A DNA stretch of 64,000 nucleotides from Actinomarina sp002308095. Its GTDB lineage: Bacteria; Actinomycetota; Acidimicrobiia; Actinomarinales; Actinomarinaceae. Below, piece by piece: positions 17,909 through 26,827 of this stretch. The stretch is from assembly GCA_045563135.1 (NCBI GenBank), contig JBJKUL010000002.1, positions 1-64,000 of the forward strand, read 5' to 3'. A program made the position numbers and the translations under genes. The notes under the pieces are model-generated. The model worked only from the letters and a program-made list of their open reading frames with translations. It was not told the DNA's origin and searched no databases. Position 1 is the stretch's first letter. The number at the start of each line of letters is the position of its first letter.

Positions 17909-18538
17909 ATGATAAAAGCATATATAAATTTAGATAAAAATCATGCAAGTTTTTTGCAATTATTTAAAGACGCTGAAATTAAAAAAATTTCTTTAAAGAG
18001 TATTAAAAACCAAAATGAAATTGATATTGCACTTACCTCACTCAGTAAATATGGGGAAACGAAAAAAAACTTGTCTGATTTAGAATCTGCATCAAAACCT
18101 GTTCCAGAACTTATTGTATGTGAGGATGAATCTTTTGATCAGACGGTAGATTTAATTAAGAATCCCCGTATTGAGATTATATCTTCTAAAAGTGGCCTTA
18201 TTGAGGTAGTCGCACGAATTCAATCCCTACTGGGAGACACTAACTCTGAAAAAATGGAATTTAAAGACTTAGTAATAAATCTCAAAACTTATGAAGCAAA
18301 AGCTGGTGAGGTTCTGCTGGATTTAACTTTCATGGAGTATGAGTTACTTAAGTTTTTTATTGAAAACCAAGAAAATGTCTGGTCCAGGGAACAATTACTT
18401 GAAAAAGTATGGGGTTACGATTATTTTGGTGGAGCTAGAACTGTTGATGTACACGTTAGAAGGTTAAGAGCAAAATTAGGTGAAAATAGATCTGAATGGA
18501 TAAAAACTGTCCACTCAGTGGGTTATAAATTTAACTAA
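17909..18538 (+). CDS. Orphan OmpR-type regulator with degenerate receiver (GlnR-like)
   Basis: A 209-aa protein. The C-terminal half (about 110-209) is a clear PhoB/OmpR winged helix: LDLTFMEYELLKFF, WSREQLLEKVWGYDYFGGARTVDVHVRRLRAKLG, TVHSVGYKF. The N-terminal half has the length of a receiver domain, but the acidic cluster, phospho-acceptor Asp and switch Lys are not recognisable, so phosphorylation is unlikely. Actinobacterial GlnR, the nitrogen regulator of glutamine synthetase genes, is built this way. This gene is divergent from glnII, so control of nitrogen assimilation is a reasonable inference. Confidence 0.8.
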   Translation: MIKAYINLDKNHASFLQLFKDAEIKKISLKSIKNQNEIDIALTSLSKYGETKKNLSDLESASKPVPELIVCEDESFDQTVDLIKNPRIEIISSKSGLIEVVARIQSLLGDTNSEKMEFKDLVINLKTYEAKAGEVLLDLTFMEYELLKFFIENQENVWSREQLLEKVWGYDYFGGARTVDVHVRRLRAKLGENRSEWIKTVHSVGYKFN

Positions 18539-18878
18539 AGCTGTTACCGCAACCACAGGTTCTTGAAACATTTGGATTATCAATAGAGAAACCTGTTTCC
18601 ATAAGTCCCTCTTTGTAGTCTAAGGTTGCTCCTCTTATATGATCAACACTTTGATTATCAACAACAATAGAGACTTCTCCGTACTCCTCAGTGAAGTCAT
18701 TTTCAGATTTTTCTGTGTCAAAAAACATTTCATATGAAAGGCCAGAACAACCACCTGGTTTTACACCCATTCTTAAGAAGCTACTGTCTGTACTCTCAGC
18801 TTCTTTTAACTCTTTAAGTTTTCTTACGGCGCTTTCTGTTGCAAGCACTACTCTTGATGATTTTATTTGTAAATCCAT
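18531..18878 (-). CDS. A-type iron-sulfur carrier protein (ErpA/IscA family)
   Basis: A 115-aa HesB/IscA-type protein with the three conserved cysteines: C44 in GGCSGLSY, and C108 and C110 in TCGCGNSF. It binds an Fe-S cluster and passes it to apo-proteins in the cytoplasm. The 3' end overlaps the convergent GlnR-like gene by 8 bp. Directly divergent, 77 bp away, is the Mrp gene, another Fe-S carrier. ErpA and IscA are not separable by sequence alone here. Confidence 0.9.
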   Translation of the reverse strand: MDLQIKSSRVVLATESAVRKLKELKEAESTDSSFLRMGVKPGGCSGLSYEMFFDTEKSENDFTEEYGEVSIVVDNQSVDHIRGATLDYKEGLMETGFSIDNPNVSRTCGCGNSFS

Positions 18879-18884
18879 ATTCTC

Positions 18885-18890
18885 ATTATA
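18885..18890 (-). promoter_or_regulatory. Leaderless-type -10 element (TATAAT) of the A-type carrier gene
   Basis: Read on the minus strand, a perfect TATAAT ends 6 nt before the ATG at 18878, with no Shine-Dalgarno sequence. Confidence 0.6.
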
Positions 18891-18943
18891 CCAAACATTG
18901 TTTTATTCAATAAATTAATAATTACATGTTTCTATATAGACTT

Positions 18944-18949
18944 TAAAAT
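18944..18949 (+). promoter_or_regulatory. Leaderless-type -10 element (TAAAAT) of the mrp-selA-selB operon
   Basis: TAAAAT ends 6 nt before the ATG at 18956. The 12-nt context is identical to that before the gene at 26828 (TAAAAT then AAAAGT). Confidence 0.55.
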
Positions 18950-18955
18950 AAAAGT

Positions 18956-20083
18956 ATGACGCACAATGATATTCTTTTAAAACATCTTTCAACAATAGTT
19001 GACCCAGAGCTAGGTGTAAATATTGTTGAGCTAGGCATGGTAAAAGATATTACATATAAAGATTCAGCTGTTTATATTCAACTGGCATTAACAATTGCTG
19101 AATGTCCAATGAGAAATCAAATCGAAACTGAAATCAATCGTAAACTTTTACTAATGGAAAATATAGATTCAGTAAAGATTGACGTAGTTGCAATGAATAA
19201 AAAAGATAGAAGTGCAGTAATGGAGAAAGCTAGAAAGAAAGCAAGAGATAATGCCACAGAAACTAAAATTGATCCTCAAACAAGAGTCATTGCAATAGGA
19301 AGTGGAAAAGGCGGTGTTGGTAAATCTACTATCTCAACGAATATAGCACTTGGTCTTGAAAAACAGGGATACAAAACGGGATTGCTTGATGCAGATATAT
19401 GGGGATTCTCTATTCCACGCCTTCTAGGTATTCAAGCCCGTTTAGAAGCAGGAGAAGATAAAAAAATAATTCCCTATAAAAGGGGAAACCTTGAAGTAGT
19501 CTCTACAGGTTTAATTACAGAAGATGAGGATACGGCACTCATGTGGAGAGGTTTAATGTTGAGTAAAGCACTAGAGCAATTTCTTAATGATGTAGCCTGG
19601 AGCAAGTTAGACTATCTTATCATCGACCTACCCCCAGGTACGGGAGATATTCAAATGGCACTCGGACGATTACTTCCTCAAGCAGAGTTAATTGTTGTTA
19701 CAACACCTCAAGTAACAGCACAAAAAGTTGCTACTAGAGTTGCTGATATGGCAAAAAGAAGCTTCATTCCCCTTTTAGGCGTTATTGAGAATATGTCATA
19801 CTTTGAAACAAATACTGGAAAAAAATATGAAATATTTGGCGAAGGTGGAGGTGAAAAGCTCGCTGAGCAGTTTGCTATACCTTTATTGATGAAGATTCCT
19901 CTAAGTGAGAGCACAACTACAGAAGCTGATAAAGGAATACCTTTAATTGAACAACAAGCAGACACCCCGACAAAGTCGTCTCTCAACACATTAGTAAATA
20001 AAATAACTGATGCTTTACCACCAATAACGGATGAGACATGTACAGGTCGAATTGCAAAAGTTTTTGAAGAGTTAGCAAACTAA
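18956..20083 (+). CDS. mrp: Mrp/ApbC-type Fe-S cluster carrier ATPase
   Basis: A 375-aa protein with an N-terminal MIP18/DUF59 domain (residues 1-85, containing DPELGVNIVELGMV and the Cys of AECPMR) and a deviant Walker A GSGKGGVGKST at 115-125. IIDLPPGTGD near residue 223 and TTPQVTAQKVATRVADM near 249 are Mrp-specific. The CxxC usually seen near the C-terminus of Mrp is not visible; only the single Cys of DETCTGR remains. It loads and transfers Fe-S clusters. It leads an operon with selA (5-bp gap) and selB. Confidence 0.92.
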   Translation: MTHNDILLKHLSTIVDPELGVNIVELGMVKDITYKDSAVYIQLALTIAECPMRNQIETEINRKLLLMENIDSVKIDVVAMNKKDRSAVMEKARKKARDNATETKIDPQTRVIAIGSGKGGVGKSTISTNIALGLEKQGYKTGLLDADIWGFSIPRLLGIQARLEAGEDKKIIPYKRGNLEVVSTGLITEDEDTALMWRGLMLSKALEQFLNDVAWSKLDYLIIDLPPGTGDIQMALGRLLPQAELIVVTTPQVTAQKVATRVADMAKRSFIPLLGVIENMSYFETNTGKKYEIFGEGGGEKLAEQFAIPLLMKIPLSESTTTEADKGIPLIEQQADTPTKSSLNTLVNKITDALPPITDETCTGRIAKVFEELAN

Positions 20084-20088
20084 ACTTT

Positions 20089-21384
20089 ATGGAAAATATA
20101 TCTGTAAATGCATTAGTGGATTCGTATCAAATCCATTTACCTAGAGAAGTATGCCTCAATGTTGCAAAAAATATTCTTTTAGAATTTTCAGATAAAGAAA
20201 ATATTCTTGAGGAATACAAGGTAGCAATAGACAATTTAATGGCCAATGAACAAATAAAAGTTATAAATTGTACAGGAACACTTCTACATACAAATTTAGG
20301 GAGAGCTCAAACGAATATGTCATTTCAAGGACACGCATCAAATATTGAATTTGACTTGGTTAAACAATCTCGGGGCAAAAGAAATTTATATTTATCTTAT
20401 TCTATGAATTTACTACTTGGAACAGAGGGGGTCTGTTTTGTAAACAATAATGCTTCGTCATTATTCCTTACTCTGCATTCTCTTAAGAAAAATAATGAAG
20501 TAGATTCTGTAATCATATCTAGAGGAGAAATAGTTGAAATTGGAGGTTCCTATAGATTGCCAGAAATTATTGCAGAAACTGGTTTAAAACTTATAGAGGT
20601 TGGGACTACTAATAAAACTCATATTAAAGATTACGCTTCAGCATTAAAGCAGAATCCACAGTCTTTAGTTTTGAAAGTACATAGATCAAATTTTACTATC
20701 TCAGGATTTGTAGAGGAAGTCTCAATTAAAGATCTAAAAGCTCTTACTAAAGAGCATGAAGCCCTCCTTGTTCACGACATAGGTAGTGGTTTAGTTGTTG
20801 AAAAAAAATTCTTAGAGAAAAATAATATTGGCTATTTTGCTAACGAACAGCATGTACAAGACTCAATTGCTGATGGGGCAGACTTAGTTATGTTCTCTGG
20901 TGATAAATTATTTGGTTCTATTCAAGCAGGAATAATCGCTGGAAAAGAAAGTCTTATCAGAGACATGAAAGATTCACCACTCTTTAGAACATATCGATGT
21001 TCACCAGTTGTTAGCTATGAGCTGCAAAAGACTACAGAGTTGTATCTTTCAAAAAAAGAAGATTCTATTCCCTTGTGGCATTTTTTAAAACTTTCATATG
21101 AAGAACTTTTAAAAAGAGTCAATACCCTCTCTGATGCTATATCTTTGGAACATTCTATAGAGGAAAGCTATTCATTAATAGGTGGTGGAAGTATGCCAGA
21201 TGTAAGAATCCCCTCACCTGTTATAACTATTCAAACTTCACTAGTTAAGAATATTCTTAGCAAGCTATCTACTCTTAGTATTCCGATAATCCCAAGAGTT
21301 AAGGGTGAGAAAGTAATTTTTGATTTGAGATCCTCTTTTGAAGCTGATGATGTACTTATTGCCGATGCTTTAAAAAACTTATGA
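20089..21384 (+). CDS. selA: L-seryl-tRNA(Sec) selenium transferase
   Basis: A 431-aa PLP enzyme that converts Ser-tRNA(Sec) to Sec-tRNA(Sec) using selenophosphate. Family motifs are present: INCTGTLLHTNLGRA near residue 59, VNNNASSLFL near 118, ISRGEIVEIGGSYRLPEI near 143, VHDIGSG near 228, and the PLP-binding Lys273 in MFSGDKLFGSIQAGII. It is somewhat shorter than E. coli SelA. The gene follows mrp by 5 bp and overlaps selB by 4 bp (ATGA), the classical selAB pairing. selC and selD are not found in this window. Confidence 0.94.
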   Translation: MENISVNALVDSYQIHLPREVCLNVAKNILLEFSDKENILEEYKVAIDNLMANEQIKVINCTGTLLHTNLGRAQTNMSFQGHASNIEFDLVKQSRGKRNLYLSYSMNLLLGTEGVCFVNNNASSLFLTLHSLKKNNEVDSVIISRGEIVEIGGSYRLPEIIAETGLKLIEVGTTNKTHIKDYASALKQNPQSLVLKVHRSNFTISGFVEEVSIKDLKALTKEHEALLVHDIGSGLVVEKKFLEKNNIGYFANEQHVQDSIADGADLVMFSGDKLFGSIQAGIIAGKESLIRDMKDSPLFRTYRCSPVVSYELQKTTELYLSKKEDSIPLWHFLKLSYEELLKRVNTLSDAISLEHSIEESYSLIGGGSMPDVRIPSPVITIQTSLVKNILSKLSTLSIPIIPRVKGEKVIFDLRSSFEADDVLIADALKNL

Positions 21385-23051
21385 CGGTACTTGCTACTGC
21401 TGGCCATGTAGATCACGGTAAATCTACTCTTGTAAATTTTTTAACTGAACAAGAAACAGATAGGTTAAAAGAAGAGAAAAGCCGTGGATTGACCATAAAC
21501 CTTGGTTATACATTCTATAAACACAAAAATGAAACAGTCTCTATCGTTGATGTACCAGGACACAGAGATTTTTTTAAGAATACGGTTGCTGGGTTTTCAA
21601 ATGCTGATGCAATTCTATTTGTAATTGACAGCACTCAAGGATGGTCCGAGCAATCTGAACAACACTTTAGAGCGTTGATTGGTCTTTCTAAGCTAAATAT
21701 TATTTTCATCTTCACCAAACTTGACTTGCCTGAATCAAATATTGATGAAGATGGACTCATTGAAAAAATAACGACCGTGAAAGGATTAAACTACTCAATT
21801 CTTACATTTAATAAGAATACGACAAATAAAGAGGATCTGATTGAAGACATCCAGAATTTTATAAAATCATTATCAAATAGTTATTCTTCTTTTTGGGTAG
21901 ATAGAAGCTTTGTTATAGACGGGATTGGAAGAATTGTAACTGGAACCGCTGGGAAGAATTTTATAATTGACAATTTATTTTTATCTCCTACTGGAAAAAG
22001 CTTAGAGATAAAAAGTATTGAAAGTGTTAACAAGGAGTACTCAGAAAGTCCTGGATCTCAAAGAATTGCTATATCGTTAAAGAAGTCCAGAGATGCTACC
22101 CCTAAAAGAGGTGATGTTTTAACAAATGAGGTTTTACAAGTATCAGATCATATACTTATTCGGATCAATCTTGAAGCCGCAGATAAACTTACAAGAAATA
22201 CCATGAAGCTGTTTGTTGGGACTACAAATAAACTTGTCGAGAAATACTATCTCTTAAACGTAAATCAAATTCAATATGCTGTAGTAAAACTAAATGAACC
22301 TACAGCTATACCAGTTTATGAAAGAATGATTTTGCATGATATTGATGGCAATCATTTTTTTGGCTGTGAGTTTTTAATGCCTCTTGTTAATCAACATTTA
22401 GTAAGACACCTGATAAAACAGTCCAAAACCTTGTCTGAAAATAATAGTTTATATAATCTGCTTAACTTTTTACCCTTTAATCAAACCTCAGAAGACTTAA
22501 AAGTAGGGAATCTATTTACCGATAAAATAACATTAGAAAATATTCATAACCATATAAATGAAAATTATGAAAAAATAAACCGACTCGGAATTGTGGAATA
22601 TTTTAATAAGGTATTTTTTATTGATGAACAGAACATAAGTGAGCTTTTTAACTATTTTGATGATCTCTCTATAAATGAGAACCAAATTAAATTGGTTGAA
22701 GAAAATACTTTGGAAAACTTAAGGACTTTAGATTTAATCTATAAAGAACTTGGGAATGATCTATCTGTCCCCGACATAGACTTAAAAAAATTTGATAGAG
22801 AAATTGTAAAAAATCTATTCTTAAATGGAAACCTGATAAGAGTTTCAAAAAATATACTTTACACAGAGGAACATATGCAAAGAGTTAAAGCTGTTATACA
22901 GAGACTCCCTTCAACATTTACCGTTGGACAATTCAAGAGTGAGAGTGGCCTTTCTAGAAAATACACTATTCCACTTTTAGAAATTTTAGACAACAAACAA
23001 ATTACAAAAAAAATAGATAGTGATGGGTTAAGAGAAAAATTAGTCAGCTAG
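21381..23051 (+). CDS. selB: Selenocysteine-specific elongation factor
   Basis: A 556-aa translational GTPase: G1 GHVDHGKST at residues 8-16, G3 DVPGHRDF near 53, G4-like TKLD near 108, followed by EF-Tu-like beta-barrel domains (SPGSQRIAISL near 220) and a C-terminal winged-helix region (about 400-556, ending with the IQRLPSTFTVGQFKSESGLSRKY...LEIL segment) that recognises the SECIS hairpin. It delivers Sec-tRNA to in-frame UGA codons. The winged-helix part is shorter than in E. coli. Its end overlaps the convergent whiB gene by 12 bp. Confidence 0.94.
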   Translation: MTVLATAGHVDHGKSTLVNFLTEQETDRLKEEKSRGLTINLGYTFYKHKNETVSIVDVPGHRDFFKNTVAGFSNADAILFVIDSTQGWSEQSEQHFRALIGLSKLNIIFIFTKLDLPESNIDEDGLIEKITTVKGLNYSILTFNKNTTNKEDLIEDIQNFIKSLSNSYSSFWVDRSFVIDGIGRIVTGTAGKNFIIDNLFLSPTGKSLEIKSIESVNKEYSESPGSQRIAISLKKSRDATPKRGDVLTNEVLQVSDHILIRINLEAADKLTRNTMKLFVGTTNKLVEKYYLLNVNQIQYAVVKLNEPTAIPVYERMILHDIDGNHFFGCEFLMPLVNQHLVRHLIKQSKTLSENNSLYNLLNFLPFNQTSEDLKVGNLFTDKITLENIHNHINENYEKINRLGIVEYFNKVFFIDEQNISELFNYFDDLSINENQIKLVEENTLENLRTLDLIYKELGNDLSVPDIDLKKFDREIVKNLFLNGNLIRVSKNILYTEEHMQRVKAVIQRLPSTFTVGQFKSESGLSRKYTIPLLEILDNKQITKKIDSDGLREKLVS

Positions 23052-23297
23052 AACTAAGTTTCTCTTCCTTTCAACTTCATTCATTCCTCCCCAGACGCCA
23101 AAAGGTTCAGAAATCTCATAAGCTTCTTCGAGACAATCAAACTTAACAGGACAACCATTACATACAGACTTTGCTTTTAGTTCTCTTTTTTCTCTATCTT
23201 CTTTTTTCTCAAATGTAGCAGGTGGAAAGAAAAGATTGCTACTGTGTTGTCGGCAGAGTGCATCGTACTGCCAAGTTGAAATGTTTATTTGTAACAT
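23040..23297 (-). CDS. WhiB-family Fe-S transcription regulator
   Basis: An 85-aa WhiB-like protein, a family restricted to Actinomycetota and their phages. The four cluster ligands are C15, C46, C49 and C55 (C-x30-C-x2-C-x5-C), followed by the beta-turn GVWGG at 67-71 and a basic tail. The [4Fe-4S] cluster senses redox or NO, and the protein usually binds the main sigma factor. It has a leaderless-type promoter (TATTGT, 6 nt before the ATG). Confidence 0.95.
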   Translation of the reverse strand: MLQINISTWQYDALCRQHSSNLFFPPATFEKKEDREKRELKAKSVCNGCPVKFDCLEEAYEISEPFGVWGGMNEVERKRNLVLAD

Positions 23298-23303
23298 ACA
23301 TAG

Positions 23304-23309
23304 ACAATA
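23304..23309 (-). promoter_or_regulatory. Leaderless-type -10 element (TATTGT) of whiB
   Basis: Read on the minus strand, TATTGT ends 6 nt before the ATG at 23297. Confidence 0.45.
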
Positions 23310-23356
23310 TTTAAGAAATTAGAAATGGCAAAAGGTTTTTTTCGCGAAGTTTTATG

Positions 23357-24514
23357 CTAAATTTCTAGATTTCCATCATTTTCTTGAATTTTGTAGATAC
23401 TGCCTTTGATATAATCTTTTTCTGGGTCTGACTCTACTCTGACTTCTTTATCTGTAATGTTTACTAATACTGCATTTCCATCTAGTTTTTTTATAAATAC
23501 TGCATCAGCATCAACATATGAAGTCATAGCACTTGTGTCTGTTGTTAGGCGAGATCTAATGACGGTAGGTATGGCTATAAAATAAAAGAATGCTAATCCG
23601 ACTGATATAAAAGCTAGTAAAAAATTATTAACCTTTATTACATAATCACTAAACATAACAACAGATGAAAGAACAAGAATTCCAAAAGCTACAACTCCTA
23701 GACCTGAAAAATAACCTCTCGAGAGTATTTTTAGATAAATCATGTAGGCCACTAGGAATATCCCTATCCCTAAATAATTAATGCCGAATTCTTGAAATGG
23801 GAGAGATGATATAACGACTAATAGTCCCCCGATAAAAGCCATGATACCAGGGCCGATTGCAAACAGTTCAAGACCGATAAGTGCGAACCCAAGTACAAAG
23901 AACATGTAGGTAAAGATTGGTTCAGATATTGCAATATAAAATCTCTCCATCAGTGAGGGTTTTAAAAAATTTATTGCTTCAAAAGTATCTTCTTTAATTG
24001 TAAGACGAACATCGTTCGAAAAGCTTTCTGAATCATTGATGTTCTCTAGAAATGCTCCAATGGAACCAACAACTAAATAATCATCAAAAATACCTTCCTC
24101 GTCGACAATAGTAATTTTTTGCCCGGGGATGTCACATGAGTTCAATGAGCAATACTTCTCCTCTAGCTGACTAGTGAAGGGGACATTTATAATTTCAGTA
24201 CCTGGAACGAATCCAAGTATGTCAAAACCAGCTGTTACGTCATAATCAATCTCAATGGAGTATGGACCAACCCACATGGCTTTTATAAACTCTTTATCTG
24301 TGATGAGCTCTGCAAAGTCTTCAACTGCTTTTTCGCTATATTTAGTTGAGCTATATTGGATAACTAATAGATCATTTTGTGCATATTCTGTATCGACTAT
24401 GTGTCTTTCAATTGAACGAACATGCGCAGAAGAAAATACTCCATCTATTTCAAATATATTTAATTGGCTCACACTTATTACCATGAGAGCAATTGAAGAA
24501 ATTATATTAATCAT
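23357..24514 (-). CDS. NfeD-like membrane protein with degenerate protease domain
   Basis: A 385-aa protein with an N-terminal signal/anchor, a periplasm-facing domain of about 190 residues with the remains of a ClpP/SppA-type fold (MWVGPYS...DYDVTAGFDILGFVPGTEI), then about five membrane helices (about 210-330) and a C-terminal NfeD beta-barrel (AVFIKKLDGNAVLVNITDKEVRVES). The serine nucleophile motif SAG of active NfeD proteases reads TAG here and the catalytic Lys is not evident, so proteolysis is doubtful. These proteins usually work with a stomatin/flotillin partner, which is not in the window. Confidence 0.75.
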   Translation of the reverse strand: MINIISSIALMVISVSQLNIFEIDGVFSSAHVRSIERHIVDTEYAQNDLLVIQYSSTKYSEKAVEDFAELITDKEFIKAMWVGPYSIEIDYDVTAGFDILGFVPGTEIINVPFTSQLEEKYCSLNSCDIPGQKITIVDEEGIFDDYLVVGSIGAFLENINDSESFSNDVRLTIKEDTFEAINFLKPSLMERFYIAISEPIFTYMFFVLGFALIGLELFAIGPGIMAFIGGLLVVISSLPFQEFGINYLGIGIFLVAYMIYLKILSRGYFSGLGVVAFGILVLSSVVMFSDYVIKVNNFLLAFISVGLAFFYFIAIPTVIRSRLTTDTSAMTSYVDADAVFIKKLDGNAVLVNITDKEVRVESDPEKDYIKGSIYKIQENDGNLEI

Positions 24515-24558
24515 TCTTATTCCATTTTAAAATTACAGGGTACTATTCTTTTAAAACT

Positions 24559-24885
24559 GTGAAGATTTTTATTATAAGTGATAATAACTGGGTTAAAGAA
24601 TCGGTAGAAAAATACCTTGATTTTGAAAATATCATTGACTCGAGTTCAGAAATTGAAGATGTAGATTCTGACTATGACTATATATTTGTTGATATGCAGG
24701 TTAAAAGTAATGGTGGTCCATCTCTTATAAGAGAACTTAAAAGAAACGACCTTACTAAAAATACGAAATTTATTTTACTTGCTGACAGAGAAGCAGATGA
24801 ATTTCAAGCAAAAAGAGTGGGCGCAGATTATTTCATAGTAAAACCTCTTTCAAAGGCAGCTATGAATCAGATATTTAATAGCTAA
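24559..24885 (+). CDS. Stand-alone response-regulator receiver domain protein
   Basis: A 108-aa CheY-like domain starting at GTG: MKIFIISDNNWVKESV, the likely phospho-acceptor Asp in YDYIFVDMQ near residue 45, and the switch Lys in YFIVKPLS near 97. There is no output domain. It is convergent with, and overlaps by 11 bp, a TetR-type regulator gene. No cognate kinase lies in the window. Confidence 0.75.
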   Translation: MKIFIISDNNWVKESVEKYLDFENIIDSSSEIEDVDSDYDYIFVDMQVKSNGGPSLIRELKRNDLTKNTKFILLADREADEFQAKRVGADYFIVKPLSKAAMNQIFNS

Positions 24886-25444
24886 TAGTTTTTTTTAATC
24901 GTTGAAAAAATTCTTTCTCATAATCTTCAAACTCTTTTGATGTTAAATCATAAACAAAAAATCGGTTTAAAAGAACTGCAAACTCAAGAGAAAGTTTTTT
25001 AACTATTTCTTTATCTTTTATGCCTACTTCTTCAAGTAGTTGAGCTAGAACCTTATTCTGAAATAATTTAAACCTAGCTTTATAGTTAACAATAAAATAC
25101 TGAGAATAAAGATTTAAACTTAATATTTTGTTTTCTTTCATGAGCTTTATATACACTTCATAAAAATATATTATTTTTTGTTTAGAGTCTGATGGTTCGT
25201 TTTCATTAAATTCTTTTAGAACATAATTTCTACAGAAAACCAAAATATCGTAATAAAAGTGCTCTGGACTGCTATTAAAATGGTTATAAATACTGGTTTT
25301 AGAAACATTTGTGTATTCTGCTAAGGAATTAAGAGATAAACTCGATATGGGCTTTGTACTTAATAGCTTTACGCCTGCTTCCAGGAGTTCTTTATGAACT
25401 TCATCATATTTTTGTTGAGCTCTTACAACTCTTTCATCAACCAT
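24875..25444 (-). CDS. TetR-family transcription regulator
   Basis: A 189-aa protein. The N-terminal helix-turn-helix is evident at residues 25-65: AGVKLLSTKPISSLSLNSLAEYTNVSKTSIYNHFNS, the standard TetR pattern. The C-terminal ligand-binding part is helical and not assignable. The likely targets are itself and the adjacent genes, but no clear palindromic operator is visible in the 99-bp gap to the CNNM-type gene. Confidence 0.8.
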   Translation of the reverse strand: MVDERVVRAQQKYDEVHKELLEAGVKLLSTKPISSLSLNSLAEYTNVSKTSIYNHFNSSPEHFYYDILVFCRNYVLKEFNENEPSDSKQKIIYFYEVYIKLMKENKILSLNLYSQYFIVNYKARFKLFQNKVLAQLLEEVGIKDKEIVKKLSLEFAVLLNRFFVYDLTSKEFEDYEKEFFQRLKKTISY

Positions 25445-25543
25445 AAGAATATATGTCTAGGTTAGTTTGAATTTAGTTAAACACAAATTCACAGCGAAAA
25501 TTAAGAAAAAACTCCCTATTTACCGAAATATGCTTTAAAATCA

Positions 25544-26800
25544 ATGTATAAATTGAGTATTAACTTTGACATCGTTTTATATATAGTTTTTTTCTTTAGC
25601 TTAATACTTTCTGGTATGCTTTCTGGATCAGAAACAGCTATAACTTCTATTCCAATACAAAAAGTTCACCAATTAGAAGATTCGAGAAAAAATAATAGAA
25701 TTAAAAAAGCAAAAGATAATATTGAAAAAACTATTGGTGGAATTTTAGTAGGAAACAACTTTGTTAATATATTAATGGCTTCGGTGGCTACTCTAATTTT
25801 TGTAAGACGATTTGGAGAGAGTGCTGGTAGTGCAATAGCAACTGTGTTTACAACTATAATTGTTTTGATATTTGGCGACATTACACCTAAAACTTTAGCT
25901 ACTAAACTTCCAATAGCTTTTTTATCTAGAACGACTTTTTTAGTTGAATTACTCTCAAAATTATTTGCACCATTTACAAATAGTATTACAAATGTGATTA
26001 TGAAATTTGTTAAAAATGCTGATGAAGATGATGCGGAAGTTACTGAAGCTGATATTCAAGCACTTACAGCATTAGGTGAGATTGAGGGTCAGATATTGCC
26101 AGCAGAGAGAGAAATCATTGACTCATTATTAGATTTTTCAGATAGGCCTATAAAAGAAATCATGACACCAAGAGTGGATGTTTTGTTTTTGTCACTGCCA
26201 GTAAGTATTGATGATGTTAAAAAAGTGGTTAATGATAAAAGAATTTCGCGAGTACCTGTTTCTAAAACTGAATCTTTAGATGATACTTTTGGAGTTGTGT
26301 ATGTAAAAGACTTAATCAATTTAAATAATCCAACTGAGAGTGTAGAAATTGAGAGTTTGATTAAAGATGCTATTTATCTTCCTGAGTACACCACTGTTCT
26401 TTCTGCTTTAAACATTCTTAGAGAAAATAAAGCAAGTTTCGCATGTGTTATTGATGAAAATGGAGGTATTGAAGGTGTTGTCACTATTAAGGACGTCCTT
26501 TCAGAGTTTGTTGGAGACCTACCAGATGAACATGATCAGAGATTCTCAGGCATAAGGAGACTGGGTCCTGGCCAATGGAGAATTGATGGGAAAACTGATA
26601 TTGACGATTTTGAAGAATTTTTTGGTCTAGAAGAAAGCGATAAAGATGTTGCTACAGTTGGAGGTCTTTATCTTAGTCATAGTGAACAACTCCCTTCAGA
26701 AGGTGAGAAAATAACTATCAATGGCTTAGAAATAACTGTTGTTGAACTTGATAGCAGAAGAATAGAGTCCGTTGTAGTTAAAAAAATTGCAAAGAAATAA
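25544..26800 (+). CDS. CNNM/CorC-type membrane protein (DUF21-CBS-CorC_HlyC)
   Basis: A 418-aa protein: DUF21 membrane domain with about four helices (residues 1-150, with SGMLSGSETAITS and LIFGDITPKTLATK), two CBS domains (about 200-330, starting REIMTPRVDVLFL) and the C-terminal CorC/HlyC transporter-associated domain (WRIDGKTDIDDFEEFFG...TVGGLY). Members take part in Mg2+ or Co2+ export and resistance; 'haemolysin' in older annotation is misleading. It probably forms a transcription unit with the small membrane protein 27 bp downstream, although that gene has its own -10 element. Confidence 0.9.
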   Translation: MYKLSINFDIVLYIVFFFSLILSGMLSGSETAITSIPIQKVHQLEDSRKNNRIKKAKDNIEKTIGGILVGNNFVNILMASVATLIFVRRFGESAGSAIATVFTTIIVLIFGDITPKTLATKLPIAFLSRTTFLVELLSKLFAPFTNSITNVIMKFVKNADEDDAEVTEADIQALTALGEIEGQILPAEREIIDSLLDFSDRPIKEIMTPRVDVLFLSLPVSIDDVKKVVNDKRISRVPVSKTESLDDTFGVVYVKDLINLNNPTESVEIESLIKDAIYLPEYTTVLSALNILRENKASFACVIDENGGIEGVVTIKDVLSEFVGDLPDEHDQRFSGIRRLGPGQWRIDGKTDIDDFEEFFGLEESDKDVATVGGLYLSHSEQLPSEGEKITINGLEITVVELDSRRIESVVVKKIAKK

Positions 26801-26815
26801 TTGGTTCGAATCAAG

Positions 26816-26821
26816 TAAAAT
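26816..26821 (+). promoter_or_regulatory. Leaderless-type -10 element (TAAAAT) of the gene at 26828
   Basis: TAAAAT ends 6 nt before the ATG at 26828; TAAAAT plus the 6-nt spacer match the site before mrp exactly. Confidence 0.5.
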
Positions 26822-26827
26822 AAAAGT

